This document shows positions 17,287 through 28,051 of a stretch of DNA of 64,000 nt, one piece after another; within the stretch, counting starts at the first letter, position 1, and each line of letters opens with the position of its first letter. Made by a program: the position numbers and the translations under genes. This DNA is from Rhodocytophaga rosea (GTDB lineage Bacteria; Bacteroidota; Bacteroidia; Cytophagales; 172606-1). Under the pieces are notes generated by a model. The model worked only from the letters and a program-made list of their open reading frames with translations. It had not been told where the DNA came from and did no database searches. The stretch is from assembly GCF_010119975.1 (NCBI RefSeq), contig NZ_CP048222.1:7788501-7852500 (forward strand). Direction: 5' to 3'.

Positions 17287-18501
17287 TTATCTCAATTTCA
17301 AAGTTGCTAAACAGAAGATGGCCAGCAGAATACCCAGAATCCAGAAGCGGGTGACAATTTTAGCTTCATGGTAGCCAGATTTCTGGTAATGGTGATGCAA
17401 GGGTGCCATTTTAAAAATCCGGCGGCCTTCTCCATACTTTAGCCTGGTGTATTTAAAATAATATACCTGAATGATTACAGAAATATTTTCCACCAGAAAT
17501 ATGCCGCACAATACCGGAATCATTAGTTCTTTACGTACTGTAAAAGCTAATACGGCAATTACGCCACCCAGGGTTAAACTTCCGGTATCACCCATAAATA
17601 CCTGGGCAGGAAAAGAATTATACCATAAAAAACCAATACAGGCACCTACAAAAGCGGCGCAAAAAATCATCAGTTCGCCGGAATTAGGAATGTACATGAT
17701 ATTCAGGTAGTCGGCGAAAATGGCGTTACCGGAAAGATAAGCAAAGAGCCCCAGTGTAAACCCAATAATAGCAGAAGTTCCGGCCGCCAGTCCATCTATG
17801 CCATCGGTAATATTAGCTCCATTCGATACAGCAGTGATTATAAAAATCACTACCAGCACATATACAATCCAGGTATATTCATCTGGTAAGTAGGGAATCA
17901 GATTGTTGTAATCAAACTCATTGTTTTTGAAAAATGGCACCGTTGTACTGGTAGATTTGATTTCAATATAATTGCGTACATCTTCTACGGGTTGACTATT
18001 GGTAGTTTCAGCACCTGGATACTGGCGTATCACCACATCATCGTTAAAATACAGGGTAAGTCCTACAATTAGGCCCAGCCCAACCTGACCAACTACTTTA
18101 AAACGGCCATGTAAGCCCTCTTTGTTCTTCATGAACACTTTAATATAATCATCCAGAAAACCGATCAAACCCAGCCAGACGGTAGATACAATGAGCAGAA
18201 TGATATAAATATTGTTGATCTTGGCAAACAGGATCGTGGGAATCAGAATGGCAGCAATCATGATGATGCCACCCATGGTAGGCGTACCTTTTTTGCTTAA
18301 CTGTCCTTCCAGCCCCAGATCCCGGATGCTTTCGCCAATTTGTAAACGGCGCAGCAGGTTGATCAGATTTTTTCCAAATACAATGGCAATGATCAGCGAA
18401 ATAATAACGGCCATACCCGCCCGGAAAGAAATATACTGGAATACCCCGGCCCCAACAAAATCAAAACGCTTGTCTAAATAATCAAATAAATAATATAACA
18501 T
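17287..18501 (-). CDS. mraY: Phospho-N-acetylmuramoyl-pentapeptide-transferase
   Basis: A 404-residue integral membrane enzyme that transfers phospho-MurNAc-pentapeptide from UDP to undecaprenyl phosphate, making lipid I. About ten membrane segments are visible. Conserved motifs are KKGTPTMGG (periplasm-proximal loop), the Asp pair in [22 protein letters not shown] with the catalytic NxxxxTDGxDGL pattern, VFMGDTGSL, and [12 protein letters not shown], the HHH motif. Bacteroidota forms are longer than the 360-residue E. coli enzyme because of an insert around residues 150-210, and that insert is present here. It lies 26 bp downstream of murE on the same strand. Confidence 0.97.
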   Translation of the reverse strand: MLYYLFDYLDKRFDFVGAGVFQYISFRAGMAVIISLIIAIVFGKNLINLLRRLQIGESIRDLGLEGQLSKKGTPTMGGIIMIAAILIPTILFAKINNIYIILLIVSTVWLGLIGFLDDYIKVFMKNKEGLHGRFKVVGQVGLGLIVGLTLYFNDDVVIRQYPGAETTNSQPVEDVRNYIEIKSTSTTVPFFKNNEFDYNNLIPYLPDEYTWIVYVLVVIFIITAVSNGANITDGIDGLAAGTSAIIGFTLGLFAYLSGNAIFADYLNIMYIPNSGELMIFCAAFVGACIGFLWYNSFPAQVFMGDTGSLTLGGVIAVLAFTVRKELMIPVLCGIFLVENISVIIQVYYFKYTRLKYGEGRRIFKMAPLHHHYQKSGYHEAKIVTRFWILGILLAIFCLATLKLR

Positions 18502-18527
18502 GCTATGGTCAAACTGGATGGTATATA

Positions 18528-19994
18528 CTAATGAGTTTTTACTGTAAAAATGGATTGCAGCACTTGCCTGTCGTCGAAGGGATGTTTTACCCCTTTAATT
18601 TCCTGGTATGTTTCATGACCTTTGCCAGCCACCAGAATAATATCTCTTGATTTGGCTAACTGGCAAGCTTTGGTAATGGCTTCTTTGCGGTCGGCAATTA
18701 CCTGTACTTTTTTTCGGTCCGTAATTTTTACTCCCTGCATCATTTGATCCAGAATATCCATAGGATCTTCATTGCGGGGATTGTCGGAGGTAAGAATCAC
18801 CACATCGCTGAATTTACAGGCAATTTCTGCCATTAACGGCCGTTTGGTGGCATCCCGGTTTCCGCCACAACCCACCACAGTAATAACCTGTTCGTTCCCT
18901 TCCCGAAGCGATTGTATGGTGGACAATACATTTTCCAGGGCATCCGGTGTATGCGCATAATCCACAATTCCAGTAATTCCATTAGGAGAAACAACTTGCT
19001 CAAATCTGCCGGGAGCTGCATACAGGTTAGATAATTCCATCAATACTTCTTCACTTTCTTCACCCAGCAAAATGGCCGTTCCATAAACCCCCAGCAGATT
19101 ATAGGCATTAAAGTTGCCGATCAGTTTAAACCATACTTCTTTCCCGCCAATTTCCATTTGTAAGCCGTGCAGGGTATTGGCGATCAGTTTTCCCTTGAAA
19201 TTGCCCATACTTTGCAGCGAAAAAGTATTCCGGCTGGCTAATGTATTCTGCATCATTACCAGTCCGCGTTTGTCATCGAGGTTCACCAGCGCAAAGGCTG
19301 AAGAAGGCAGGTCATCGAAGAATTTCTTTTTAGCCCGGATATAATTATCGAAAGTTTTGTGAAAGTCTAAATGATCGTGGGTAATATTGGTGAAAATCGC
19401 TCCGGTAAAGCTGATTCCCGTTACCCGGTGCTGTACCACCGCATGTGAACTCACTTCCATGAATGCATGGGTACAACCAGCTTTTACCATGTCATCGAGC
19501 AGTTTATTGAGCTGAATGGCATCGGGAGTGGTGTGTGTAGATGGAATAACCGTTTCGTTGATCTGGTTCTGTACTGTTGAGAGCAAGCCTGTATTATAGC
19601 CCAGTTTCCTGAATAATTTATGAAGCAAGGTAACTGTAGTTGTTTTGCCATTGGTGCCGGTAACTCCTACCAGTTTAAGTTTAGCAGACGGATTCCCATA
19701 ATAATTGGCTGCAATCCAGCCTAATGCCTGGGCACTATCTGATACCTGCACATATACCGCTTCATCTCTGAGTTTATCAGGCATTTGTTCGCAGACAATG
19801 GCTGCTGCACCACTATCGATCGCTTTATCAATATAGGCATGACCATCGGTCTGGGTGCCTTTTACGGCAATAAACAAACTATCCAGCTGAACGGCTCTGG
19901 AATCAAAACATATGTTAGAAATCTGGACGGAGGTATCTCCTTTTACAGATAAGAGGGAAACTTTATATAAAAGGTCTTTTAGTAATGCTTTCAA
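18528..19994 (-). CDS. murE: UDP-N-acetylmuramoyl-L-alanyl-D-glutamate--2,6-diaminopimelate ligase
   Basis: A 488-residue cytoplasmic Mur ligase. The ATP-binding loop [15 protein letters not shown] is at about 112-126. The central domain has the TTPD and HDHLDFH segments, and the C-terminal domain has the motif [12 protein letters not shown] is the signature for meso-diaminopimelate specificity, as opposed to lysine-adding enzymes. It is the first gene of a two-gene unit with mraY. The rest of the division and cell wall cluster that usually surrounds these genes in Bacteroidota (mraZ, rsmH, ftsI upstream; murD, ftsW, murG downstream) is absent. Confidence 0.97.
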   Translation of the reverse strand: MKALLKDLLYKVSLLSVKGDTSVQISNICFDSRAVQLDSLFIAVKGTQTDGHAYIDKAIDSGAAAIVCEQMPDKLRDEAVYVQVSDSAQALGWIAANYYGNPSAKLKLVGVTGTNGKTTTVTLLHKLFRKLGYNTGLLSTVQNQINETVIPSTHTTPDAIQLNKLLDDMVKAGCTHAFMEVSSHAVVQHRVTGISFTGAIFTNITHDHLDFHKTFDNYIRAKKKFFDDLPSSAFALVNLDDKRGLVMMQNTLASRNTFSLQSMGNFKGKLIANTLHGLQMEIGGKEVWFKLIGNFNAYNLLGVYGTAILLGEESEEVLMELSNLYAAPGRFEQVVSPNGITGIVDYAHTPDALENVLSTIQSLREGNEQVITVVGCGGNRDATKRPLMAEIACKFSDVVILTSDNPRNEDPMDILDQMMQGVKITDRKKVQVIADRKEAITKACQLAKSRDIILVAGKGHETYQEIKGVKHPFDDRQVLQSIFTVKTH

Positions 19995-20535
19995 AATGGA
20001 TAAATTAATGGGATGTTAATACTAATCAGAATAAATTAAGATGCTCAATTAAAACTATTTACTAAGAAAATCCGAATTACTACATCTTAAATTTTCGTGA
20101 AATAAGAATAAAAGTAAGAAAATCAAAAATTAAAAATCGTTTAATATTACACTTTGCTTTTTCTCCTGCTTCACTTGCTACAATTCATCATTTGTTATCC
20201 GACCAATTCCTTTCTTCTTACGATGGCCTGATAAATTCATAATTTAGCTTTCTGATACGCTTAGAAAGTTAGTCTAATCTGTTTCAACGGATATTTACCG
20301 GCATTCACTATCTATTCTATCAGATAGGATTCAAATGATTGATGTGCATATATATAAATAGTACATTTTATTACATAAGCCGTTAGAAGGAATCTGACAG
20401 GCAGTTAAAAAAGAGCTGGCTTGAAGGCTGTTTTCAGGGCACTATTTATCCCTTTTTTCCGTATATAAATTAGCCACCTACTCAGGATAATCGGGCTGAA
20501 AGTCAGTTATTCTTTTTCAAATGATTCTCCCAACT
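19995..20535. other. Intergenic region between divergent murE and the M23 lipoprotein gene
   Basis: About 540 bp of AT-rich DNA holding the divergent promoters of murE-mraY and the M23 peptidase gene. I see one short palindrome (CTATC-A-GATAG at about 20320-20330) and no convincing coding frame, tRNA or long repeat. A consensus -33/-7 pair could not be assigned with confidence. Confidence 0.5.
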
Positions 20536-21903
20536 ATGACCATACCATTATATAAATCATTATTCAAACGATATCTGTTACCATTTGTCCTGGCTGTAGG
20601 AATAATGGCCTGTGGTGGGGTGCAACCATTGCGGGAAGTATTTAAAAAGCAAACACCTTATGAAAAATACGAACAGTCTCTAAAAACGGCTAAACTGGAA
20701 AACACGGCTTTAGGCAGAGAGTGGATGGCTGCCGGTCAACGGGCATTACGGGATTCGCTCACGATCACATTGCCATTTAAAGAAACCGGATACTTTGCTG
20801 CCGATAAACCCGCTGCCATCAGTTACCGGTTATCTGCAAAAAGAGGGCAACGCCTGGTGATTGGTACAGAAATAAAATCCACGCAGCCGGTACAGGTATT
20901 TATAGATGTGTTTGAGCTGAATAATGCTTCCGGCCGCAATCCCAGGCATGTAGCCACAGCAGATACCAATACTGCTTCCCTCAGTTATGAAGTAGAAGAA
21001 GACCAGATTCACCTGATACGACTCCAGCCAGAACTGCTCACCAGTGGAAATTATACCATCAGTATTACCAGAGAGCCTACCCTGGCTTTTCCGATTCCAG
21101 GAAAAAATAGCAAACAGATAGGCAGTGTATGGGGTGTTCCCCGTGACGGAGGCGCCCGTCGGCACGAAGGAGTGGATATATTTGCCAGGAAGGGAACGCC
21201 TGTTATTGCTTCCACCAATGGCTATATCAGGGCCGCCAATGAAAACAATCTGGGTGGAAAGGTAGTGTGGTTGTCGGATGAGAACCGGAATCAGGTATTA
21301 TATTATGCGCATCTGGATAGCCAGTTGGTACGGGGTGGCGAACGGGTTGAGATTGGAGATACAATTGGTCTGGTAGGCAATACTGGAAATGCCCGTACAA
21401 CAGCGCCACATCTGCATTTTGGTATTTACCGCTCTGGAAGGGGTGCTTTTGATCCATTTCCTGCCTTACAACTGGCATCCGAAGACCCCCAGCCAGTGAT
21501 TGCAGACATGAAACGACTGGCGACATGGGCTAGAGTAGGAGCAAAAAAAGCCAGTGTCCGTATAGCGCCGGATGCTAAGGCAACGTTATTACTTGAACTA
21601 GACCGCAATACACCAGTCTATATTACTGGCGGTGCCGCAAACTGGTATAAAGTAAAGCTTCCCAACGAAATAACCGGTTATGTTTCTTCCACGCTTATTG
21701 AAAACCTGGAGAAACCTTTACGTACTCAACGATTGCAGGCTCCTGGTCTATTGCTGGAGCAACCAGATTCATTAGCTCCATTTGTAACAGCTCTTGAAGC
21801 AGGAGATGCTTTGCCAGTGCTGGCTGAAAATGATGAGTTTCTCTTTGTACAAACACTTAATGGCGAACAAGGCTGGATTCCTAAATCAGCTGAGATTGAA
21901 TGA
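20536..21903 (+). CDS. M23 family metallopeptidase lipoprotein with SH3-like domains
   Basis: A 455-residue cell-envelope peptidase. The signal peptide ends at a lipobox GIMAC (Cys26), so it is a lipoprotein. Residues about 55-180 form a beta-sandwich like a PPC/carbohydrate-binding domain. The LytM/M23 zinc domain has His210-x3-Asp214 (HEGVDIFARKG) and His292-Leu-His294 (HLHFG), the full metal and catalytic set, so it should be an active DD-endopeptidase on peptidoglycan cross-links or an activator. Two bacterial SH3-like modules follow (about 325-385 and 390-455). A start 15 nt upstream at 20521 is equally possible. It diverges from murE-mraY, placing a wall hydrolase beside wall synthesis genes. 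Confidence 0.9.
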   Translation: MTIPLYKSLFKRYLLPFVLAVGIMACGGVQPLREVFKKQTPYEKYEQSLKTAKLENTALGREWMAAGQRALRDSLTITLPFKETGYFAADKPAAISYRLSAKRGQRLVIGTEIKSTQPVQVFIDVFELNNASGRNPRHVATADTNTASLSYEVEEDQIHLIRLQPELLTSGNYTISITREPTLAFPIPGKNSKQIGSVWGVPRDGGARRHEGVDIFARKGTPVIASTNGYIRAANENNLGGKVVWLSDENRNQVLYYAHLDSQLVRGGERVEIGDTIGLVGNTGNARTTAPHLHFGIYRSGRGAFDPFPALQLASEDPQPVIADMKRLATWARVGAKKASVRIAPDAKATLLLELDRNTPVYITGGAANWYKVKLPNEITGYVSSTLIENLEKPLRTQRLQAPGLLLEQPDSLAPFVTALEAGDALPVLAENDEFLFVQTLNGEQGWIPKSAEIE

Positions 21904-21905
21904 AA

Positions 21906-21950
21906 AAACTAAACCGCTTCTGGTGTACTATATCAGAAGCGGTTTAGTTT
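21906..21950. terminator. Strong bidirectional terminator
   Basis: A 16-17-bp perfect stem, 21906-21922 against 21934-21950, has an 11-nt loop. It lies between the convergent M23 and T9SS protein genes, and its ends pair A-rich with T-rich sequence. Confidence 0.88.
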
Positions 21951-21970
21951 AATTTTGTTTGTACAAATGA

Positions 21971-24900
21971 CTATTGAATCAACAGTTTATGATGCGAGGT
22001 TCCTTCTGGGCTGGTGATCGTCACAATGTGATAACCTGGTATAAAGGATACTGATTTAAGTCCGATACGGATTAAGCCTTCTGAATCAGGAGCATGTGAC
22101 TGCTGATACACGAGTTTACCGGTGATTTCTCTTACAGAAACAGAGTATGTATGCTCATAAGAACTGTTGTTTGTCAGAATCTTTATCAAACTGGGAGAGG
22201 TTGGATTGGGAATAATATATTCCGGAACTTGCCTGATTGTTTGAACAGCAATGATAGTTGAGTATTGGTTTTTTCCATCAAAATCGCTTTGTTTGAGCCG
22301 GTAGTAAGTAACTCCGGATAGCGGTTTCTGGTCGGAATACTGATAACTATTCAACTTACGGCTTGTACCTGCTCCACGTACCCTGGCTATTTCTTCAAAA
22401 TATTTTCCATCGGCTGATCTTTCTAGACCAAAATAATCATTATCCGTTTCCGACACGGTATTCCATTCCAGATAAACTGCATTCTGTACAGCTTGCGCTT
22501 TAAAATGTAGTAATTCAACAGGTAATGGATTTACATTATCACTTACAGTCCATTTGGAGAATTGAGTGGTATTTACAGAAGTTGTCGTACGTAAAGTAGT
22601 ATTTGCTACCGTTTGTGTAGAGCCGACCGGTTGCCAGGATGGAGCTGATTCCTGTCGCCATACTTGCATGGCTGATATATTTTTTCCATTATCTAAATCG
22701 CTTAGCCAGCTGAAAGAAACATTTCTTCCTCCACCAGTGGCAGGCTGGTTACTTACATTAATATCCCATAAGGAGGCAATGCTGGTATAAGCATCAACTG
22801 TACTGATACCTGTAGGTCCGGTTTTCCGGTTAATAAGCACGTTGCCTATATTATTAGAAGCATTTGCCGAGATATTGGCTCCCAGGAAATTTATTGTGCC
22901 TGTACCTATGCTTCTGCTTGCCATTTCTGCTTCGCCAATAATTCTTGCTGTGCTCACTTCAGCCGGACTGGTAGCGGTGGTAGAGAAAATAACTTTGCTG
23001 GTATTGGTAGATAAAATTCCTGCAGTTAAGTTAAGCGCACCTGTTAAAGTAATGTTCTGGTTTCCTAAACCTAAAGAATTTAGGCGATTTAGTGTCAGGT
23101 TGGTAAAAGTGGGTGCGGTGGTGAAAGTGCCATCTGGAATAGTAAATGCGCTTCCGCCAGTATTGCCATTTGTGCCGAATGTAAGATTAGCCCCTCCAGA
23201 CACAGTAAGTGTTCCATTGGTACGGACAATTGGAGTATTTCCGTTTTGGAATATCAGGTTGCGTCCGGCTATATCAAGCACCCCATTGGTTAAAGTAAGA
23301 CTACCAGTAAGGGTTATATCCTGGTTACTAAAGGAGATCGGATTTGTCCGGTTGATGATCAGATTACTAAATAATACTTGCGCAGCAAAGGTGTTATTGG
23401 GTAAGGTAAATGCATTTCCTCCCAGATTTCCAGGAAGCCCGAATTGAATGGTTGCTCCACTTCCTACACTAATCCTGTCTCCGCCTCCGGCTGCGATGGG
23501 TACATTTCCGGTATGGAAAGTAAGCTGATTGTTTCCTACATCGAAGATGCCATCAATAATATTTAACTGGGCTGATGTACTTCCACCAATGATAAGATTG
23601 TTTCCTAGTATTACTCCACCACTACCGGTTGAACGGTTCAGTGTAAGAATATGTATTTTACGGGTCACATCACTGGCCTGGGTGAAATAGAGCGTACCGG
23701 CATTACCACTTCCATTGATAGTCAGGTTAGAACTGCTGCTGCCGGTAAGGGTGCCTGTTCCGGGGCTATTTCTGGTAATCACTCCGTTTATGGTGAGGGT
23801 ATAGCCATTAATACTTACGGTTCCGCTTTGCAAATCTATATTATTACATGCTGAATTGCTATTTAGTGCCGGATAATTGGGTCTGCCGGTTGGAATTACC
23901 ACATCATCGCTGGCTGTTGGAACCACATTGGGAGTCCAGTTACAGCCCAGATCCCAGTTACTGCTTACACTGCCATTCCAGGTGCGGGTACCACTCACTG
24001 CGGTTGTAACAGTTACTACTGCACTTCCTGAGGTAGTACCACTACAAGAGGCATCGCTAACGGCAGAAACACTATAAGTGGTCGTACTTGTAGGTGAAAC
24101 AGAAAACATATAGGGGCTCGTGGCAATATTAGTAACATTCGTAGTGGTACTGCCATCTGACCAGGAAAGTGCCCAGGGAGAAGTTCCGGTTAAGGCAATA
24201 CTTATAGTGGTTGAGGACCCCCTGCAAATGGTGGTACTTCCGGTGATGGTAGCTGTAGGAGCGGCATTTATCGTCACCGCCACCGAACCACTGTTTGCAG
24301 ACCAGCATCCGCTTGAGTTATTTCTTGCCCGTACATAATAGGTGCCGCTTGCATTCAAAGCAAACGTGGCGGATGTAGGATTGGTGGTGCTGATACCGCT
24401 AGAATTGTTTCCTTGCCAGTAATAAGTTACTCCAGCTGGTGCTGTCATGGTATTTAGTGTGGTAGACCCACAAGCCGGATTTGCAGCTGCTACCGGATTT
24501 CCTGGATTAACAGGTGAAGCATTTACGCTTAAGATAGCCGAATTGGAAGTAGTAGTTCTGGGACAGTTAGTAACAATCACTCTATAGTGATTATTATTCA
24601 TAGCAGTAGTAGGAGAACTTATAGTAAGAGTGGCAGAGGTAGCACCACTGTAAATCCCACCATTTGAAAGCGTAACAAATCCGCCTGAGCCTACTCTTTC
24701 CTGCCATTGATAGGTAAGTGTAGAACCTGCCGCTGTAGCTGCTACTGAAAATGAAACGGGTGAACCTGCACAGGCTGAAGTATTAGCAGGCTGGGTATTG
24801 ATTACCGGTGTTGTAGCAGTTGAATTTATTGAAGAGGCTGGAATAGACCCGTTATTAGGACTCGCTCCCTTATTTACTGTGACATTATTGGTAAAAGTGC

Positions 24901-25504
24901 CATTATTCGAAAAAGAACCACTTATTGCAATACTATTACAACTACCTGAAGGTCCACTAACGGTTACTCCGCTATTTACAGTAAGATTTCCGTTAACCGT
25001 GATTGGACTACTTATGAGTATACTACTGTTAATAGAGAGGCTTACAAAGGTGGAAATACTTCCTGGGTAATTAATAAAATTTCCGTTTGAATTAATCGAA
25101 ACATTGGAGCCTGCTGGTTGAGTAAGGGTACCATAATTATGAAAAGGCCCATTGATGTCCATTCCATTCGTGGGAGTAAAGGTATTACAGTTGTATATCG
25201 TGCTTCCGCTGTTAAAGTTAACATTACCTGTTACGGTTCCATTATTATAGAGCGTTCCGCCGTTTAATGAAATACTGGTTACTGTAATGCCAGCATTAAT
25301 ACAAACAACTGCTCCTGAATTAATATTTAAATTACTTTGATTACTGCTTATGATAGTTGCTCCACTTGGGCAGGTAGGGCATTGCGCGTATAGCGGGCTT
25401 TGAAGTAAACTGCTTCCCAGCAGGAATGAAAGTAACCAGAGTGTATATCGACTATACAAGCCTATGGATAATCTTTTTAATAGCCTGAGTATAATGTGTA
25501 TCAT
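21971..25504 (-). CDS. Large secreted adhesin-like protein with Ig-like domains and type IX sorting domain
   Basis: A 1177-residue protein with a signal peptide ending at LYAQ (about residue 41). Residues 45-225 are rich in Asn, Ser and Gly with short repeats suggesting a beta-helix. Three Ig-like domains follow: PVINTQPANTSACAGSPVSF, then NPGNPVAAANPACGSTT, then APTATITGSTTICRGSS. A second beta-helix-like stretch from about residue 505 starts TRTWNGSVSSNWDLGCNW and holds an approximately 80-residue internal repeat (the elements SNQDITLTGSLTLTNGVLD and GNQNITLTGALNLTAGIL mark the two copies). The C-terminus has PVELLHFKAQ, a fibronectin-like segment and a type A T9SS sorting domain. It should be exported through the type IX system and fixed to the surface. 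The precise binding target is unknown. Confidence 0.85.
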   Translation of the reverse strand: MIHIILRLLKRLSIGLYSRYTLWLLSFLLGSSLLQSPLYAQCPTCPSGATIISSNQSNLNINSGAVVCINAGITVTSISLNGGTLYNNGTVTGNVNFNSGSTIYNCNTFTPTNGMDINGPFHNYGTLTQPAGSNVSINSNGNFINYPGSISTFVSLSINSSILISSPITVNGNLTVNSGVTVSGPSGSCNSIAISGSFSNNGTFTNNVTVNKGASPNNGSIPASSINSTATTPVINTQPANTSACAGSPVSFSVAATAAGSTLTYQWQERVGSGGFVTLSNGGIYSGATSATLTISSPTTAMNNNHYRVIVTNCPRTTTSNSAILSVNASPVNPGNPVAAANPACGSTTLNTMTAPAGVTYYWQGNNSSGISTTNPTSATFALNASGTYYVRARNNSSGCWSANSGSVAVTINAAPTATITGSTTICRGSSTTISIALTGTSPWALSWSDGSTTTNVTNIATSPYMFSVSPTSTTTYSVSAVSDASCSGTTSGSAVVTVTTAVSGTRTWNGSVSSNWDLGCNWTPNVVPTASDDVVIPTGRPNYPALNSNSACNNIDLQSGTVSINGYTLTINGVITRNSPGTGTLTGSSSSNLTINGSGNAGTLYFTQASDVTRKIHILTLNRSTGSGGVILGNNLIIGGSTSAQLNIIDGIFDVGNNQLTFHTGNVPIAAGGGDRISVGSGATIQFGLPGNLGGNAFTLPNNTFAAQVLFSNLIINRTNPISFSNQDITLTGSLTLTNGVLDIAGRNLIFQNGNTPIVRTNGTLTVSGGANLTFGTNGNTGGSAFTIPDGTFTTAPTFTNLTLNRLNSLGLGNQNITLTGALNLTAGILSTNTSKVIFSTTATSPAEVSTARIIGEAEMASRSIGTGTINFLGANISANASNNIGNVLINRKTGPTGISTVDAYTSIASLWDINVSNQPATGGGRNVSFSWLSDLDNGKNISAMQVWRQESAPSWQPVGSTQTVANTTLRTTTSVNTTQFSKWTVSDNVNPLPVELLHFKAQAVQNAVYLEWNTVSETDNDYFGLERSADGKYFEEIARVRGAGTSRKLNSYQYSDQKPLSGVTYYRLKQSDFDGKNQYSTIIAVQTIRQVPEYIIPNPTSPSLIKILTNNSSYEHTYSVSVREITGKLVYQQSHAPDSEGLIRIGLKSVSFIPGYHIVTITSPEGTSHHKLLIQ

Positions 25505-25702
25505 AGTGTTTTGAAGGCATATTATTTTACCAGCAAATAGGTAAATATTTTATAAGAATATGATAATTTTAATTTCTTATAATACATACATTAAATATGT
25601 AGCATGTAAGCTATTTAAGAATTTTACTAATTTTTTGGGAGTTGTTTAGATGTGACTTTAATATAAAATGAATGCTTGTCTTTATTATATGGATAAGAAT
25701 TG

Positions 25703-25753
25703 CTGAAATAAAAAACCCACTAAAACATTCTGAAAGGAAGTTTTAGCGGGTTT
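25703..25753 (-). terminator. Terminator of the arginine operon
   Basis: On the minus strand AAACCCGCTAAAAC pairs with GTTTTAGTGGGTTT (G-U wobble in the middle) and is followed directly by a T run. The wobble works only in the minus-strand RNA, so the hairpin belongs to argD. Confidence 0.85.
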
Positions 25754-25800
25754 AACGATAAAATATTACCGTTGATCTATCCGTTTTCTGTATTTATTAC

Positions 25801-26940
25801 TTATTTCATTATGTAATTTTTTGTTATAATTTTTTCTAAATTTTCTAAAAAATGATCAGCATCTTTTCTCTGTAATGCTAAAGAAGGCAGCAAACGTATG
25901 GTATTTTTTCCAGATGCACCTGTGAATATATGATGATCAAACAACAATTCTTTGCGGATCGGATCTGCTGACCCTTCAAACTCAATGCCGATCATTAAAC
26001 CTCTTCCCCGGACTTCTTTGATATTAGATATAGTTTTGAGTTGATTCATGATGTAATCTCCCACTTTTGCTGCATTTTCTACCAGGTTTTCCTCTTTGAT
26101 CACATCCAGCACCGCAATACCAGCAGCACAAGCCAGATGGTTTCCACCAAAAGTGGTTCCCAGCAATCCATAGGAGGCTTTGAACTTTGGATGAATGAGC
26201 ACACCTCCAATTGGAAATCCATTGCCCATTCCTTTGGCTGTGGTAATCAGGTCTGGGTGAATGCCAGCATATTGATGTGAAAAGAATTTACCGGAACGTC
26301 CATAACCACATTGCACACTATCCAAAATAAGGACTGCTCCATACTTATCGCACAATTGACGGGCTTTTTGCAGAAAATCTTCAGAAGAAACATTTACACC
26401 ACCTACGCCTTGAATTCCTTCTACAATTACGGCACAGACTTCTTCGTTCATGGCCTGTTCCAGTGCCGCTACATCATTGAAAGGTAGAAACTGCACATGG
26501 TCAGTTGAATTAATAGGCGCTACAATCGACTTGTTATCCGTTACAGCCACGGCTCCAGCAGTACGACCATGAAAGGCTTTGGAAAAGGCAATAACTTTTT
26601 TTCTTCCATTGTGAAAAGAAGCCAGCTTTAATGCATTTTCATTGGCCTCTGCTCCAGAATTACACAAGAATAAGGCATAGTCCTGGTAACCAGATAAGGC
26701 TCCTAATTTTTCTGCCAGTTCTTCCTGCATCGAAATCCTGACGGAATTAGAATAAAACCCGATTTTATTTAGTTGCTCGGTAAGCTTTTCAACATAATGC
26801 GGATGAGCATGCCCGATAGAAATCACTGCATGGCCACCATATAAGTCCAGGTATTTTGTAGCTTCATTGTCCCATACATAACTTCCCTGGGCACGGACCG
26901 GCTCAATGTTATAAATAGGATATACGTCGAATAATTTCAT
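25801..26940 (-). CDS. argD: Acetylornithine aminotransferase
   Basis: A 379-residue class III, PLP-dependent aminotransferase, cytoplasmic. It converts N-acetyl- (or in some Bacteroidota N-succinyl-) glutamate semialdehyde and glutamate to the acylated ornithine. Visible are CNSGAEANENALKLA, the Asp of ILDSVQCGYGRSG that contacts the PLP ring nitrogen, and the Schiff-base lysine Lys236 in TTAKGMGNGFPIGG. I start at the ATG at 26940 (MKLFDVYP), which matches family N-termini; 8 further codons upstream would be in frame. It is the last gene of the arginine operon, 31 bp after argC, and is followed by a terminator. Confidence 0.95.
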   Translation of the reverse strand: MKLFDVYPIYNIEPVRAQGSYVWDNEATKYLDLYGGHAVISIGHAHPHYVEKLTEQLNKIGFYSNSVRISMQEELAEKLGALSGYQDYALFLCNSGAEANENALKLASFHNGRKKVIAFSKAFHGRTAGAVAVTDNKSIVAPINSTDHVQFLPFNDVAALEQAMNEEVCAVIVEGIQGVGGVNVSSEDFLQKARQLCDKYGAVLILDSVQCGYGRSGKFFSHQYAGIHPDLITTAKGMGNGFPIGGVLIHPKFKASYGLLGTTFGGNHLACAAGIAVLDVIKEENLVENAAKVGDYIMNQLKTISNIKEVRGRGLMIGIEFEGSADPIRKELLFDHHIFTGASGKNTIRLLPSLALQRKDADHFLENLEKIITKNYIMK

Positions 26941-26971
26941 GTTGCAGTTGTTTTGTAATAGCAATATTTAA

Positions 26972-27940
26972 TCAGAAAAATACCGGCTTTAAGGCCAATC
27001 CAGCTGTTTCGGGTATTCCTGTGATCAGATTCATATTCTGAACCGCTTGCCCGGAAGCACCTTTTGTAAGGTTGTCAATTACGCTGGTAATGAGTAACTG
27101 ATCTTCTACTTTTTCCAGGTACAAAAAGCATTTATTGGTATTTACCACCCGTTTCACATCTACCGGATCAGAGCTGATATGGGTAAAAGGATGATTTTTG
27201 TAATAATCCTTATATAATTCCTGGGCTTGCGATAAAGTGAGATCAGTAGTGGTATAACAGGATGCAAAAATTCCCCTGGTAAAGCTGCCCCTATATGGAA
27301 TAAAATTAATTTTGCCGCTATAAGAAGTCTGTAATTTACCCAGGCTCATGCGGATTTCTTTGAGATGCTGATGAGTAAATGCTTTATAAACCGAAATATT
27401 TCCATTCCGCCAGCTATAATGCGAAGTAGCGTTCAAGCTTTGCCCGGCACCGGTTGAACCTGTAATGGCACTGATGTGTACAGCTTCATTTAACTGTTTT
27501 TCTTTAGCCAGCGGTAATAAGGCCAGTTCAATACAAGTGGCAAAACAACCAGGATTTGCAATTTTATGAGCCCTTTTAATTTTCTCCCGCTGTAATTCTG
27601 GTAATCCATATACAAACCCATTACTCTCATCCCGGAAATCCTGGCTTAGATCAATAATTTTTACATCCGGCGAAAATTGATTTTCACTCAGAAATACCTT
27701 CGATTCGCCATGACCCATACAGAGAAACAAGACATCAGCGGGAATATCCAGCCGGTCTGTGAAAGTTAACTCTGTTTCTCCCAGTAAATCATGGTGGGTA
27801 TTATAAACAGGTTTGCCTGCCTGACTTTTACTATGGACAAATACTATGTTTACTGAAGGATGCTGCAATAAGATCCGCAATAACTCACCTCCGGTATAAC
27901 CAGCGCCCCCTATGATGCCTATATTTAGTTGATTAGTCAT
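26972..27940 (-). CDS. argC: N-acetyl-gamma-glutamyl-phosphate reductase
   Basis: A 322-residue NADP-dependent enzyme that reduces acylglutamyl phosphate to the semialdehyde, the step just before ArgD. The N-terminal nucleotide-binding motif GGAGYTGGELLRILLQHP and the catalytic cysteine in ANPGCFATCIELALLP are clear, as is GSTGAGQSL in the substrate domain. It sits between argG and argD on the same strand. The gap to argG (111 bp) holds a 13-bp inverted repeat with an AT-rich loop. Confidence 0.96.
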   Translation of the reverse strand: MTNQLNIGIIGGAGYTGGELLRILLQHPSVNIVFVHSKSQAGKPVYNTHHDLLGETELTFTDRLDIPADVLFLCMGHGESKVFLSENQFSPDVKIIDLSQDFRDESNGFVYGLPELQREKIKRAHKIANPGCFATCIELALLPLAKEKQLNEAVHISAITGSTGAGQSLNATSHYSWRNGNISVYKAFTHQHLKEIRMSLGKLQTSYSGKINFIPYRGSFTRGIFASCYTTTDLTLSQAQELYKDYYKNHPFTHISSDPVDVKRVVNTNKCFLYLEKVEDQLLITSVIDNLTKGASGQAVQNMNLITGIPETAGLALKPVFF

Positions 27941-27974
27941 TGGTTAGTTTTTAACTCTACAGAAGCCATTAAAG

Positions 27975-28036
27975 AATTACTGAATGATAGAAGATAAAAA
28001 TAATATATAATTATATAATCCTGTCATTCAGTAATT
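27975..28036. repeat. Inverted repeat in the argG-argC gap
   Basis: AATTACTGAATGA (27975-27987) pairs perfectly with TCATTCAGTAATT (28024-28036). The 36-nt loop is nearly all A and T and contains the smaller palindrome TATAATTATA. It lies inside the operon, so it could be an mRNA processing or stability element, or an insertion remnant. The arm sequence ATTCAGTAATT recurs in the tandem repeat before parC. Confidence 0.7.
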
Positions 28037-28051
28037 TCCGTTGACTATTTT

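Noticed and set aside
22842-23447. 201-codon open frame on the plus strand inside the T9SS protein gene
   Set aside because: It is antisense to an Asn/Ser/Gly/Thr-rich repeat region whose codon bias opens the opposite strand. The product has a biased Val/Pro/Leu composition with no domain.
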